A DNA stretch of 5,742 nucleotides from Deltaproteobacteria bacterium (GCA_021815525.1 JAKAGN010000203.1:1-5742); one strand, 5' to 3'; counted from the first letter of the stretch, positions 1 through 5,258 are shown. Notes: generated by a model not told the origin, from the letters alone. Made by a program: numbers and translations.

Positions 1-1547
1 ACGAAGCCGGGGCTGCGGGAAAGGGTCACGGTGACGCTTCCGCCGGGGCCGCAGGCGTCCATTGCGTTTTTCACCACGTTGGCGGCCACGTGGAGGAACT
101 TCTCCTCGTCCAGAAGGGCAATCAGGTGCTCGGGCGGCCTTTCCACGGCCAGGCTCACGCCGGCGGCGGCGGCCTCCTCCCGGTAGAGGGAGGCCACGCG
201 CTCCACGAGGGCGGAGAAGTCGGCCTCGGCCAGGGCCAGGCGCGGGGCTCGTGCGAGCGCCAGGAACTCCTCCACGATGCCGTTCAGGCGTCCTATCTCG
301 GAGCGTATCACCCCGGAAAGCCGCCGAAAGCCCTCCTCGTTTTCCGGGGCCACCTTAACCTCGCGGGCCAGGCGGCCCACGGTGAGGGAAATGGCATTCA
401 AGGGGTTCCTGACCTCGTGGGCCACCTGGGCGGCCATCTGGCCCAGCGAGGCCAGGTGCCGCGCGCGGCGCACGTCCTCCTCCAGGTCCTTGACCCGCCG
501 ATCGTTCCTGCGCTGAAGGTGGAATATGGCCATGAGCCCAGCGGCGCCCATGAAAAGGGCCGCGCCCGCGAAGGAGAGGATGTTTATGCGGGCCTGGTTC
601 AAGAGGTTTTCGGTGGAGCGCGTGGAAAGCGCCAGGACCAGCGTGGCCCGCGAGCCGGAGTCCAGCGAAACCGGCCGGTAGCGCACGAGGCATTCGGGGG
701 CCCTGTCGGCGTCGGGCCGGAAGATGCGCCCCACCCGGGAGCGGTCCGAATGGGCCAGTATGCGATTGTCGGGGCCGAGCAGGGCCACGAAAACGATCTT
801 GGGTGAAAGGGTCAGTGTGGCGAAAAGCCTGCCAAGGTCGTGGCGGCCGGGGCGCTTGGGGTTGGGGCGGCCCTTCAGGATCACGGCTCCGCCGTCCCTG
901 CGGCGCACGGCCACTGCGAGAACCGGCGGCCCTCCTCCGCAAAACGGGGACTGGGCCTCCGAAAGAACGGCCTCGCGGGCGCCGGAAAGCAGAAAAGCCT
1001 TGAGCTTCATCACTAAAAATCCGGGTCCCTCGGTCGAGCAGGTCATGCCGGGGGGGGCAGGACCGAAAGGAGAGGAGGGAAGGCCCGGGAAAATCGCCGG
1101 GCCTGGAAATCCGGGGATGCGGGCGGGACCGGGACCGGGATTTTCTTCGCCATCCGCGAAGCTTCCCGGCCCCGGCGTTTTGGGGGGGGTAAGGTGGGAA
1201 ATAAGCAGGTGTAGGCGTGCGTCATATATGAGGCCTGCTTCCAGGCCCCGCTCCGAAACGACCCGGGCGAGAAGCATCCCGTCCTTTTGAGGATCGCCGG
1301 AAAGGGAAAGGTCTATTTCACGGGCCAGGTGCTTTAGGCCCTCCAGGTAAAGCGACTGCTGAAAACCTACCGAAGCCAGGCTGAAGACGGTGCTGCCCGC
1401 GATGCTTTCCGCCAGGGTGTCCGCCTCGTTTTCAAGGGCCGTCCGTGCGGTTTCCACCGTCTGGCGCCACAGAACCAGGCTGACGCCGGACACCAGCACC
1501 CACAGAAGAACCAGGCTCAAGGCCAGATAGGGCACCGTCTTTTTCAA
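1..1547 (-). CDS. Membrane sensor histidine kinase, ZraS/NtrB type (3' end cut by window edge)
   Basis: The frame is open from a TTG at 1547 to the window edge, giving 515 visible residues. An in-frame TGA at 1566-1568 bounds the start region, and GAGGGA (1551-1556) sits just ahead of the TTG. A membrane helix spans about residues 5-27, a periplasmic sensor region about 28-320, and a second helix about 321-342. The dimerisation/phosphoacceptor domain follows, with the H-box HEVRNPLNAI (His377) preceded by LASLGQMAAQVA, as in ZraS/NtrB-type kinases. The N-box VVKNAMDAC (Asn494) begins the ATPase domain; its glycine boxes lie beyond the window. By family knowledge it autophosphorylates His377 and passes phosphate to a response regulator. 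The location downstream of a ZraP-like gene suggests sensing of envelope metal stress. The sensor region matches no domain I can name and holds a Pro/Gly-rich stretch at about 120-168. Kinase identity is nearly certain; the ZraS assignment is inferred. Confidence 0.93.
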   Translation of the reverse strand, partial: MKKTVPYLALSLVLLWVLVSGVSLVLWRQTVETARTALENEADTLAESIAGSTVFSLASVGFQQSLYLEGLKHLAREIDLSLSGDPQKDGMLLARVVSERGLEAGLIYDARLHLLISHLTPPKTPGPGSFADGEENPGPGPARIPGFPGPAIFPGLPSSPFGPAPPGMTCSTEGPGFLVMKLKAFLLSGAREAVLSEAQSPFCGGGPPVLAVAVRRRDGGAVILKGRPNPKRPGRHDLGRLFATLTLSPKIVFVALLGPDNRILAHSDRSRVGRIFRPDADRAPECLVRYRPVSLDSGSRATLVLALSTRSTENLLNQARINILSFAGAALFMGAAGLMAIFHLQRRNDRRVKDLEEDVRRARHLASLGQMAAQVAHEVRNPLNAISLTVGRLAREVKVAPENEEGFRRLSGVIRSEIGRLNGIVEEFLALARAPRLALAEADFSALVERVASLYREEAAAAGVSLAVERPPEHLIALLDEEKFLHVAANVVKNAMDACGPGGSVTVTLSRSPGF

Positions 1548-1550
1548 GAA

Positions 1551-1556
1551 TCCCTC
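1551..1556 (-). promoter_or_regulatory. Ribosome binding site supporting the TTG start of the kinase
   Basis: GAGGGA on the minus strand, with its GAGG core five bases before the TTG at 1547. No ATG or GTG lies in frame between the TGA at 1566-1568 and the TTG. The protein from this TTG begins MKKTVPYLALSLVLLW, a basic residue pair followed by a membrane helix, as expected for a sensor kinase. Later in-frame ATGs (for example 1046 and 1010) would remove this helix. Confidence 0.7.
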
Positions 1557-1570
1557 GTCTTTCGGTCATC

Positions 1571-1632
1571 CCTTTTCGGGGATCCGGGCGGGGGAGGGGT
1601 TCCCGCCCGGTCCCGAAAAGTGGCGGTCCTTT
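1571..1632. repeat. Palindromic repeat unit 1 in the zraP-kinase gap
   Basis: First of two tandem copies of a unit of about 62 bp. It folds on itself: 1572-1592 pairs with 1602-1620 (outer CTTTTCGGG with CCCGAAAAG, inner CCGGGCGGG with CCCGCCCGG), interrupted only by a two-base bulge and a wobble pair, leaving a nine-base loop. No T-run follows the stem on either strand, so it does not look like an ordinary intrinsic terminator. In the zraP-kinase transcript it would form a strong hairpin about 25 bases before the kinase start codon, so an effect on mRNA stability or on the ratio of the two proteins is plausible. Confidence 0.75.
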
Positions 1633-1693
1633 CGTTTTCGGAAAACCTGGCAGGGGAGGGGTTCCCGCCCGGAACCGAAAAGCCGCGGTCTTT
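1633..1693. repeat. Palindromic repeat unit 2 in the zraP-kinase gap
   Basis: Second copy, ending directly at the zraP stop codon. The segment GGGGAGGGGTTCCCGCCCGG is identical to unit 1, as is CCGAAAAG; the left arm has diverged (TTTTCGGAAAACCTGGCAGG). The same fold is possible but weaker: 1635-1641 pairs with 1675-1681, and an inner GGTTCC-N5-GGAACC hairpin (1660-1676) is perfect. The degenerate left arm suggests an older duplication in which the right half has been conserved or kept. Confidence 0.7.
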
Positions 1694-2233
1694 CTACCAG
1701 GAGCAGGGCCCCCGACCGCAACCGCCACCAAATCCGCCGCCGTATCCGCCGTCGCATCCGCCGCCTTCGCCGGCGCCGCGGAAGCGCCCCATGCCCATGC
1801 CCGGCCCGAAGCCGTCCTCATCATCCGGCATGAGGGCGCGCATCCTCAAACGATGGGTCAAAAGCTTCTGGTCGAACTCGGCCCGAAGGCCCGAAAGCTC
1901 CTTCTGGATGGCCGCGGCCTTCTTGGCGTCGGGCTTGTCGGCGGTTATTTCGCGCCGCAGGTCCCATTCCTTGTCGGCCATTGCGCGGCGAAGATCCCGG
2001 GTGTCCTTGAGGAAGGCCTTGCGCTCGGCTTCGATGGCCGCGCGGTCCTTCTCGCTCAGATCGCCGAAGGCGCAGGGCGGGCCGGATCCGTCGCCGCCGG
2101 GGGCGTGGGGGCCGTGATGGTAGCCCCGCTCCTGGGGGCGGTCCCCCTGATCCCTGGCCATGGCCTTGTTGAGGGATAAGAGCGGAAGGGTTATTATGGC
2201 CGCGGTCAAGAGGATGAGGGCCGTTTTTTTCAT
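1694..2233 (-). CDS. zraP: ZraP-like periplasmic zinc-resistance/metal-binding protein
   Basis: A 179-residue exported protein of the ZraP/CpxP-like family (periplasmic heavy-metal sensor proteins). Residues 1-26 form a signal peptide (MKKTALILLTAAI, cleavage likely after AMA). A short His-rich segment follows (His39, His40, His43) with Cys54. A charged helical core of about 59-135 (LSEKDRAAIEAERKAFL, then RAEFDQKLLTHRLRMRAL) is the part by which this family forms helical hairpin oligomers. The tail GPGMGMGRF then a Gly/Cys-rich segment with Cys160, Cys172 and Cys177 resembles the Met/Gly/Cys-rich C-terminus of E. coli ZraP. By family knowledge it is a zinc-binding chaperone that also restrains its cognate sensor kinase, here the next gene. 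AAGGAGG (2240-2246) six bases before the ATG fixes the start. A sigma-54 promoter lies about 60 bases upstream. Sequence identity to E. coli ZraP appears low, so the symbol marks family rather than proven orthology. Confidence 0.88.
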   Translation of the reverse strand: MKKTALILLTAAIITLPLLSLNKAMARDQGDRPQERGYHHGPHAPGGDGSGPPCAFGDLSEKDRAAIEAERKAFLKDTRDLRRAMADKEWDLRREITADKPDAKKAAAIQKELSGLRAEFDQKLLTHRLRMRALMPDDEDGFGPGMGMGRFRGAGEGGGCDGGYGGGFGGGCGRGPCSW

Positions 2234-2301
2234 TCGCTTCCTCCTTGTCGATTTTCTTGCTTGGCGTTTCTTCGCCCCGTTCGGCGTTTGGCATTCTTAG
2301 T

Positions 2302-2318
2302 AGCAAGGCCCGTGCCAA
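2302..2318 (-). promoter_or_regulatory. Sigma-54 (RpoN) promoter of zraP-kinase operon
   Basis: Minus strand reads TTGGCACG-GGCC-TTGCT. TGGCACG-N4-TTGCT is a full match to the -24/-12 consensus, with the invariant GG at 2315-2316 and GC at 2303-2304 correctly spaced. The predicted start site is near 2291, giving a leader of about 58 bases to the zraP ATG. E. coli zraP is itself transcribed by sigma-54 with ZraR as activator, which supports the family assignment of this operon. Confidence 0.85.
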
Positions 2319-2323
2319 GGGCC

Positions 2324-2360
2324 ATAAAATTTTATAACACTTTGAAATAAAATCAAAAAA
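2324..2360. promoter_or_regulatory. A/T-rich tract between sigma-54 promoter and upstream dyads
   Basis: A strongly A/T-rich stretch in an otherwise GC-rich window. It begins with the 12-bp palindrome ATAAAATTTTAT (2324-2335) and ends in an A-run. It lies exactly between the -24 box and the nearer activator dyad, where sigma-54 promoters often carry an IHF site or intrinsic bend to loop the activator onto the polymerase. An ATCAA element occurs, but the full IHF consensus is not matched, so bending is an inference. Confidence 0.45.
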
Positions 2361-2369
2361 AGCCTATAC

Positions 2370-2470
2370 CGCCCTTTCGCCGCCCCAAGAGGGCCTTCGA
2401 CAATATCGTCGAACAAAAATCCATTTGTCCCGTTTTTTAAAAATGTTATCCTTGGGGCGGTCAAAGGGCG
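2370..2470. repeat. 20-bp inverted repeat enclosing an activator dyad
   Basis: 2370-2389 (CGCCCTTTCGCCGCCCCAAG) and the reverse complement of 2451-2470 agree at 18 of 20 bases; the two differences are adjacent. The 61-bp interior contains the dyad at 2396-2413. The arms could be further protein-binding sites, the stem of a cruciform, or remnants of an inserted element. I see no coding potential. Confidence 0.65.
2396..2413. promoter_or_regulatory. Upstream activator dyad A
   Basis: Perfect inverted repeat TTCGAC-AATATC-GTCGAA. Its centre is about 113 bp upstream of the predicted sigma-54 start site of zraP, a normal enhancer distance for an NtrC/ZraR-type activator. It shares the core TCGAC-N6-GTCGA with dyad B. 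It is also about 182 bp upstream of the predicted cooS start site, so it could in principle act on either gene. Confidence 0.65.
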
Positions 2471-2472
2471 CC

Positions 2473-2492
2473 TTCTCGACCATTTTGTCGAA
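2473..2492. promoter_or_regulatory. Upstream activator dyad B
   Basis: TTCTCGAC-CATTTT-GTCGAA, with perfect core TCGAC-N6-GTCGA (2476-2491) and the same half-sites as dyad A. It is centred 79 bp from dyad A, about 192 bp upstream of the zraP start site. Paired sites with the same six-base spacer point to cooperative binding of one dimeric regulator. The regulator is not in the window; a ZraR-like response regulator is the natural candidate. Confidence 0.62.
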
Positions 2493-2551
2493 GCGCCGCT
2501 TCCGGCCCCGTTTCAGGCAAACTTGCCGCCGCCCGAAAAAAAACAGACCGA

Positions 2552-2580
2552 TTGACAGGTAGGGCGTCCATTGTTAAATT
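2552..2580 (+). promoter_or_regulatory. Sigma-70-type promoter of cooS
   Basis: TTGACA (2552-2557, perfect -35), 17-bp spacer, TAAATT (2575-2580, four of six matches to TATAAT). Transcription would begin near 2587, leaving a leader of about 115 bases before the cooS start. No sigma-54 match is visible on this strand upstream of cooS. Confidence 0.6.
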
Positions 2581-2589
2581 AGCTAACAA
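2571..2589. promoter_or_regulatory. Operator-like palindrome over the cooS -10 box and start site
   Basis: TTGTTA-AATTAGC-TAACAA: perfect six-base arms around seven bases, overlying the -10 hexamer and predicted +1, the classic place for a repressor. The arms resemble half-sites of the NADH-sensing repressor Rex (TTGTTAA / TTAACAA), but the centre is one base longer than the usual 18-bp Rex site, so the identity of the binder is uncertain. Confidence 0.5.
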
Positions 2590-2595
2590 GAACTA

Positions 2596-2611
2596 CTCGC
2601 AACTAAGCGAG
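2596..2611 (+). other. Small stem-loop in the cooS leader
   Basis: CTCGC-AACTAA-GCGAG, a perfect five-base-pair stem with a six-base loop, about ten bases into the predicted cooS transcript. It could stabilise the 5' end of the mRNA. It is short enough to be chance. I recognise no riboswitch in the rest of the leader (2612-2701). Confidence 0.4.
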
Positions 2612-2701
2612 CATCGGACAGAAATTCCCCGTTCCCCAGGCTTTCCCCCTTGCGGACGGGGTCGCTGCACAACCTAACCCATGAAGGGAGAAAAGCGACC
2701 G

Positions 2702-4696
2702 ATGGCCATCGAGAAAGCCTCCAAACCCGTTTCGGCGGAAAAACCCGAAAAGAAGGAGCTGGACATCGCGGAATGCACCATCTGCGACGCCACCAGGCAG
2801 ATGCTGGAAAAGGCCAAGCGGGACGGCGTGGAGACCGCCTTCGACCGGGCGGCGTCCATGAAGCCCTGCCCCATCGGCGCGGAGTCGGCCTGCTGCAAGC
2901 ACTGCTCCATGGGCCCCTGCCGCCTTAACGCCAAGGACCCCTACGGCAAGGTGGGCGTATGCGGCGCCTCCATCGACACCATCCAGGCACGCAACTTCGG
3001 CCGCATGGTGGCCACCGGCTCGGCCTGCCACACCGACCACGGAATGAGCATGCTGGCCCTTTTCCGGGACGTGGTGGAAGGCAAGATCGACGACTACGCC
3101 ATAAAGGACCACCTAAAGCTTGAGGAGACGGCCCAGTCGCTGGGGATCGTCACCGAGGGCAAGACCGAGAAGGAGGTGGCGCTGGCCCTTTGCGACGAGC
3201 TGGAGAAGACCTACACCCAGCTCGAAGGCGAGATACCCTTCATGAAGCGCGTGCCGGAGCGGACGCTGGAAACCTGGCGGAAGCTGGGGATCGTGCCCCG
3301 CGGGGCCATGCGGGAAATCATGGAAATGGTGGACCGCACCCACATCGGCATGGACCAGGAGTACGGGAACCTGACGAAGCAGGCCTTCAAGGCCGCCCTT
3401 TCCGACGGCTGGGGCGGAAGCATGGTCTCCACCGAGATAAGCGACATCCTCTTCGGCACCCCAGCGCCGGTCCTTGCCGACGTCAACATGGGGGTCTTGA
3501 AGGCCGACCACGTTAACGTCATCATCCACGGGCACGAGCCCAACCTCTTCGACTCCATGATCGCCTCGGTGAACGACCCCACCCTGGTGGAGGCGGCCCA
3601 CAAGGCCGGGGCCAAGGGCATCAACCTCGTGGGCATGTGCTGCTCCGGGGCCGAGATGCTCTCCCGCCGGGGCGTTCCCCACGCCGGAAACTTCATGAGC
3701 ACCGAGGCCGTGCTGGTGACGGGCGCTGTGGACGCAATGGCGGTGGACGTGCAGTGCATCAAGCAGGGGCTCGTTAAGGTTGCGGACTGCTACGGCACCC
3801 GCTTTTTCACCACCAACCCGCGCTGCCGCCTGGAAGGCGCGGCCCACGTGGAGTTTGCCGAGCACGACCCCCGCGCCTGCACCGACGAGATCGTCATCCA
3901 GGCCATCACCCGTTTCAAGAACCGGCCCGCTGCGGTGGAGATCCCCAAGATCAAGAACGCGGGCGTGCACGGCTTCTCCTACGAGTACATCAACTACATG
4001 CTGGGCGGCAGCTTCCGGGGCTCCTACACGCCGTTAAACGACAACATAATTAACGGCCGGATCCGCGGCGTTGCAGGCGTGGTGGGCTGCACCAACCCGC
4101 GGGTGAAGCAGGACTGGGTCCACGTGGAGCTGGTGAAGGAACTCATCAAGAACGACGTCCTGGTGCTCCAGACGGGCTGCTCCCAGATCGCCCTGGCCAA
4201 GGCCGGGCTCCTCACCCCCGAGGCCGCCCACCTGGCGGGCCCGGGCCTCGCGGAGGTCTGCGAAACCGTGGGAATGCCGCCGGTCCTGGGCCTTGGCTCC
4301 TGCGTGGACAACACCCGGATTCTCATCGCCGCCTCCGAGATGGTGAAAACCGGCGGCCTGGGAAACTCGCTGGCCGACCTTCCCGTGGCGGGCGCGGCTC
4401 CCGAGTGGATGAGCGAGAAGGCCGTGGCCATAGGCCATTACTTCGTGGCCTCGGGCGTCTACACCGTCTTCGGGGTCACCTTCCCCATCGTGAAGAACAC
4501 CAAGTTCTACAAGCACCTGACCGAGGGCCTCGAAGGCCAGGGCTTAGGCAAGTGGGACTTCGTGGTGGACCCCTACGAGATGGCCCAGCGCATGATCGCC
4601 CACATCGACAAGAAGCGTAAGGCCCTGGGGATCGACAAGGCCCGGGAGCGCGTCCTCATGGATATGGCGGCGCGGCAGAAACTCGACGCCGCTTGA
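2702..4696 (+). CDS. cooS: Anaerobic Ni,Fe carbon monoxide dehydrogenase, catalytic subunit
   Basis: Cytoplasmic homodimeric enzyme that oxidises CO with water to CO2, two electrons and two protons, and can run in reverse. It has 664 residues, near the family's usual length. The D-cluster cysteines are Cys56 and Cys64 in C-x7-C spacing; B-cluster cysteines are 65, 68, 73 and 87 (CCKHCSMGPC then GVCG). Predicted C-cluster ligands are the HGHEP histidine (276-280), Cys314 (GMCCSGAE), Cys352 (VDVQC), Cys463 (GVVGC), Cys493 (QTGCSQ) and Cys534 (GLGSCVDNTR). The acid-base lysine is Lys573 in SEKAVAIGHYF. The C-x7-C spacing suggests a [4Fe-4S] D-cluster as in Carboxydothermus CooSII. I chose ATG 2702 because GGGAG (2686-2690) precedes it; an in-frame ATG at 2681 lacks a ribosome site and would add seven residues. 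Odd points: two extra cysteines (CTIC, 25-28), and no cooF, cooC or acetyl-CoA synthase gene alongside. Confidence 0.97.
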   Translation: MAIEKASKPVSAEKPEKKELDIAECTICDATRQMLEKAKRDGVETAFDRAASMKPCPIGAESACCKHCSMGPCRLNAKDPYGKVGVCGASIDTIQARNFGRMVATGSACHTDHGMSMLALFRDVVEGKIDDYAIKDHLKLEETAQSLGIVTEGKTEKEVALALCDELEKTYTQLEGEIPFMKRVPERTLETWRKLGIVPRGAMREIMEMVDRTHIGMDQEYGNLTKQAFKAALSDGWGGSMVSTEISDILFGTPAPVLADVNMGVLKADHVNVIIHGHEPNLFDSMIASVNDPTLVEAAHKAGAKGINLVGMCCSGAEMLSRRGVPHAGNFMSTEAVLVTGAVDAMAVDVQCIKQGLVKVADCYGTRFFTTNPRCRLEGAAHVEFAEHDPRACTDEIVIQAITRFKNRPAAVEIPKIKNAGVHGFSYEYINYMLGGSFRGSYTPLNDNIINGRIRGVAGVVGCTNPRVKQDWVHVELVKELIKNDVLVLQTGCSQIALAKAGLLTPEAAHLAGPGLAEVCETVGMPPVLGLGSCVDNTRILIAASEMVKTGGLGNSLADLPVAGAAPEWMSEKAVAIGHYFVASGVYTVFGVTFPIVKNTKFYKHLTEGLEGQGLGKWDFVVDPYEMAQRMIAHIDKKRKALGIDKARERVLMDMAARQKLDAA

Positions 4697-4697
4697 C

Positions 4698-4825
4698 GAC
4701 GGGCTGTCCCAAAACGCGATCTGCGGCGTCAGACTTCGCCGGGCGCGGTGCGCACGTATCCCGATACGCTTACGCCCGCGCCCGGTTCGTCTTCCTTGCA
4801 TCTCATCGTTTTGGATCAGCCCGTC
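4698..4825. repeat. 128-bp imperfect palindrome after cooS
   Basis: It begins one base after the cooS stop codon. Outer arms GACGGGCTG..CCAAAACG (4698-4716) and 4807-4825 match at 17 of 19 bases. Inner arms CCGGGCGCGG (4739-4748) and 4776-4785 match perfectly, and the tip CGTATC-CC-GATACG (4755-4768) is perfect. Outer arms and tip share one centre at 4761.5, so the whole element is one long interrupted hairpin. There is no credible coding sequence and no T-run after it. It could be a miniature inverted-repeat element or a 3' mRNA structure protecting the cooS transcript; its GGGCTGTCCCAAAA-type end is reminiscent of insertion-sequence termini, an impression I cannot verify. Confidence 0.75.
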
Positions 4826-4857
4826 CCCGGGCCTTGGTGGAAATGGCGGAAAAGATC

Positions 4858-4885
4858 GCGGGGGAGGGGTCTCCCTCTCTCCCGC
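4858..4885. other. GC-rich hairpin between cooS and cydA
   Basis: GCGGGGGAGGGG (4858-4869) pairs with 4874-4885 over twelve positions (two G-T wobbles) around a TCTC loop. A second pairing of GGGGGAGGGG with CCCCTCCCCC downstream (within 4887-4900) is an alternative. No T-run follows on the plus strand. It may still block transcription or protect cooS mRNA ends. Its first 13 bases, GCGGGGGAGGGGT, also occur at 1588-1600 in the zraP-kinase repeat. Confidence 0.5.
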
Positions 4886-4979
4886 AGCCCCCCCTCCCCC
4901 ACCCCTTCCTAAAAAACGGGCATGACGCCGGGCGCACATCCTCCTCGCCATCTTCTATCCTTCCTTCAAACGTGGTATA

Positions 4980-5028
4980 TTGACTCCGCAAAAATAGCCG
5001 CTTGACTTTTCCCTAAAATATAGATAAT
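4980..5028 (+). promoter_or_regulatory. Candidate promoter region for cydA
   Basis: Two TTGACT boxes (4980-4985 and 5002-5007) precede an A/T-rich run with GATAAT (5023-5028). The second TTGACT is 15 bases from GATAAT, slightly short of the optimum; TAATGA at 17 bases is the alternative. This is the only A/T-rich promoter-like segment ahead of cydA. If used, the leader would be about 220 bases, unusually long. Confidence 0.4.
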
Positions 5029-5033
5029 GAGAC

Positions 5034-5043
5034 TCAATATTGA
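5034..5043. promoter_or_regulatory. Short palindrome near the predicted cydA start site
   Basis: Perfect ten-base palindrome TCAATATTGA within a few bases of the predicted +1. Its half-site TTGA recalls FNR/CRP-family sites, but the halves are in the wrong order and spacing for an FNR box (TTGAT-N4-ATCAA), so the binder, if any, is unknown. Confidence 0.3.
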
Positions 5044-5258
5044 TTTTTGACAAGGAGTGACGCGCGGGCAGCCGCGATCTCCGCTCCGGCGCGCTTTTTG
5101 CATTTTCCACGGCTCGACGGCTTTCGGATTTCCACAGAAGTTTTCCGCTTCAAACCCAAGTCGGCGGAGGCGCAAGAGACGGCGGCCCGCGGCGTTTCCA
5201 CTATTTTGGAATATCGCCCGCCGCCAGTCCGTCACGCATCCGCTTTCCGGGAGGAGGA

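Larger units (their letters stand above)
4826..5258. other. Non-coding stretch between the cooS palindrome and cydA
   Basis: I see no convincing gene here. From left to right it holds the hairpin at 4858-4885, a C-rich run (to 4905), an A/T-rich segment (about 4975-5050) with promoter-like boxes and a short palindrome, and then about 210 bases of mixed composition that would form the cydA leader. Open frames across it on both strands (TTG-started at 5047 plus, GTG-started at 5235 minus) lack ribosome sites or recognisable protein features, and the plus-strand one overlaps the cydA start. Confidence 0.6.

Noticed and set aside
90..806. Long plus-strand open frame opposite the kinase
   Set aside because: The minus-strand frame carries clear histidine-kinase motifs across the same bases. 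This one encodes a low-complexity Gly/Ala/Arg-rich product, the usual shadow of GC-rich coding DNA.
1432..1824. Minus-strand open frame spanning the zraP end, repeats and kinase start
   Set aside because: It runs out of frame through the zraP C-terminus and the kinase first helix, and its product matches nothing; both real genes explain the codons.
2396..2413. CooA or FNR site upstream of cooS
   Set aside because: TTCGAC-N6-GTCGAA partly recalls CRP-family sites, but the halves do not match TTGAT/ATCAA or TGTCA/TGACA and a second copy lies at an enhancer-like position for zraP, so an NtrC-type activator fits better.
2681..2701. Upstream ATG start for cooS
   Set aside because: In frame and would add seven residues, but there is no ribosome site before it, whereas the purine-rich GGGAG inside this stretch serves the ATG at 2702.
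3113..3970. Minus-strand open frames within cooS (including 2603-3112)
   Set aside because: The plus-strand CooS sequence is intact with all conserved ligands. These antisense frames are Gly/His/Val-rich shadows without ribosome sites.
4693..4983. Possible small plus-strand gene after cooS
   Set aside because: It overlaps the cooS stop, runs through the 128-bp palindrome and the C-rich hairpin, and has no ribosome site or recognisable protein feature.
5062..5099. Intrinsic terminator in the cydA leader
   Set aside because: GCGCG pairs with CGCGC before TTTTT, but the stem is only five base pairs with a large loop and a competing pairing (GCCG with CGGC), so I do not annotate it as a terminator.
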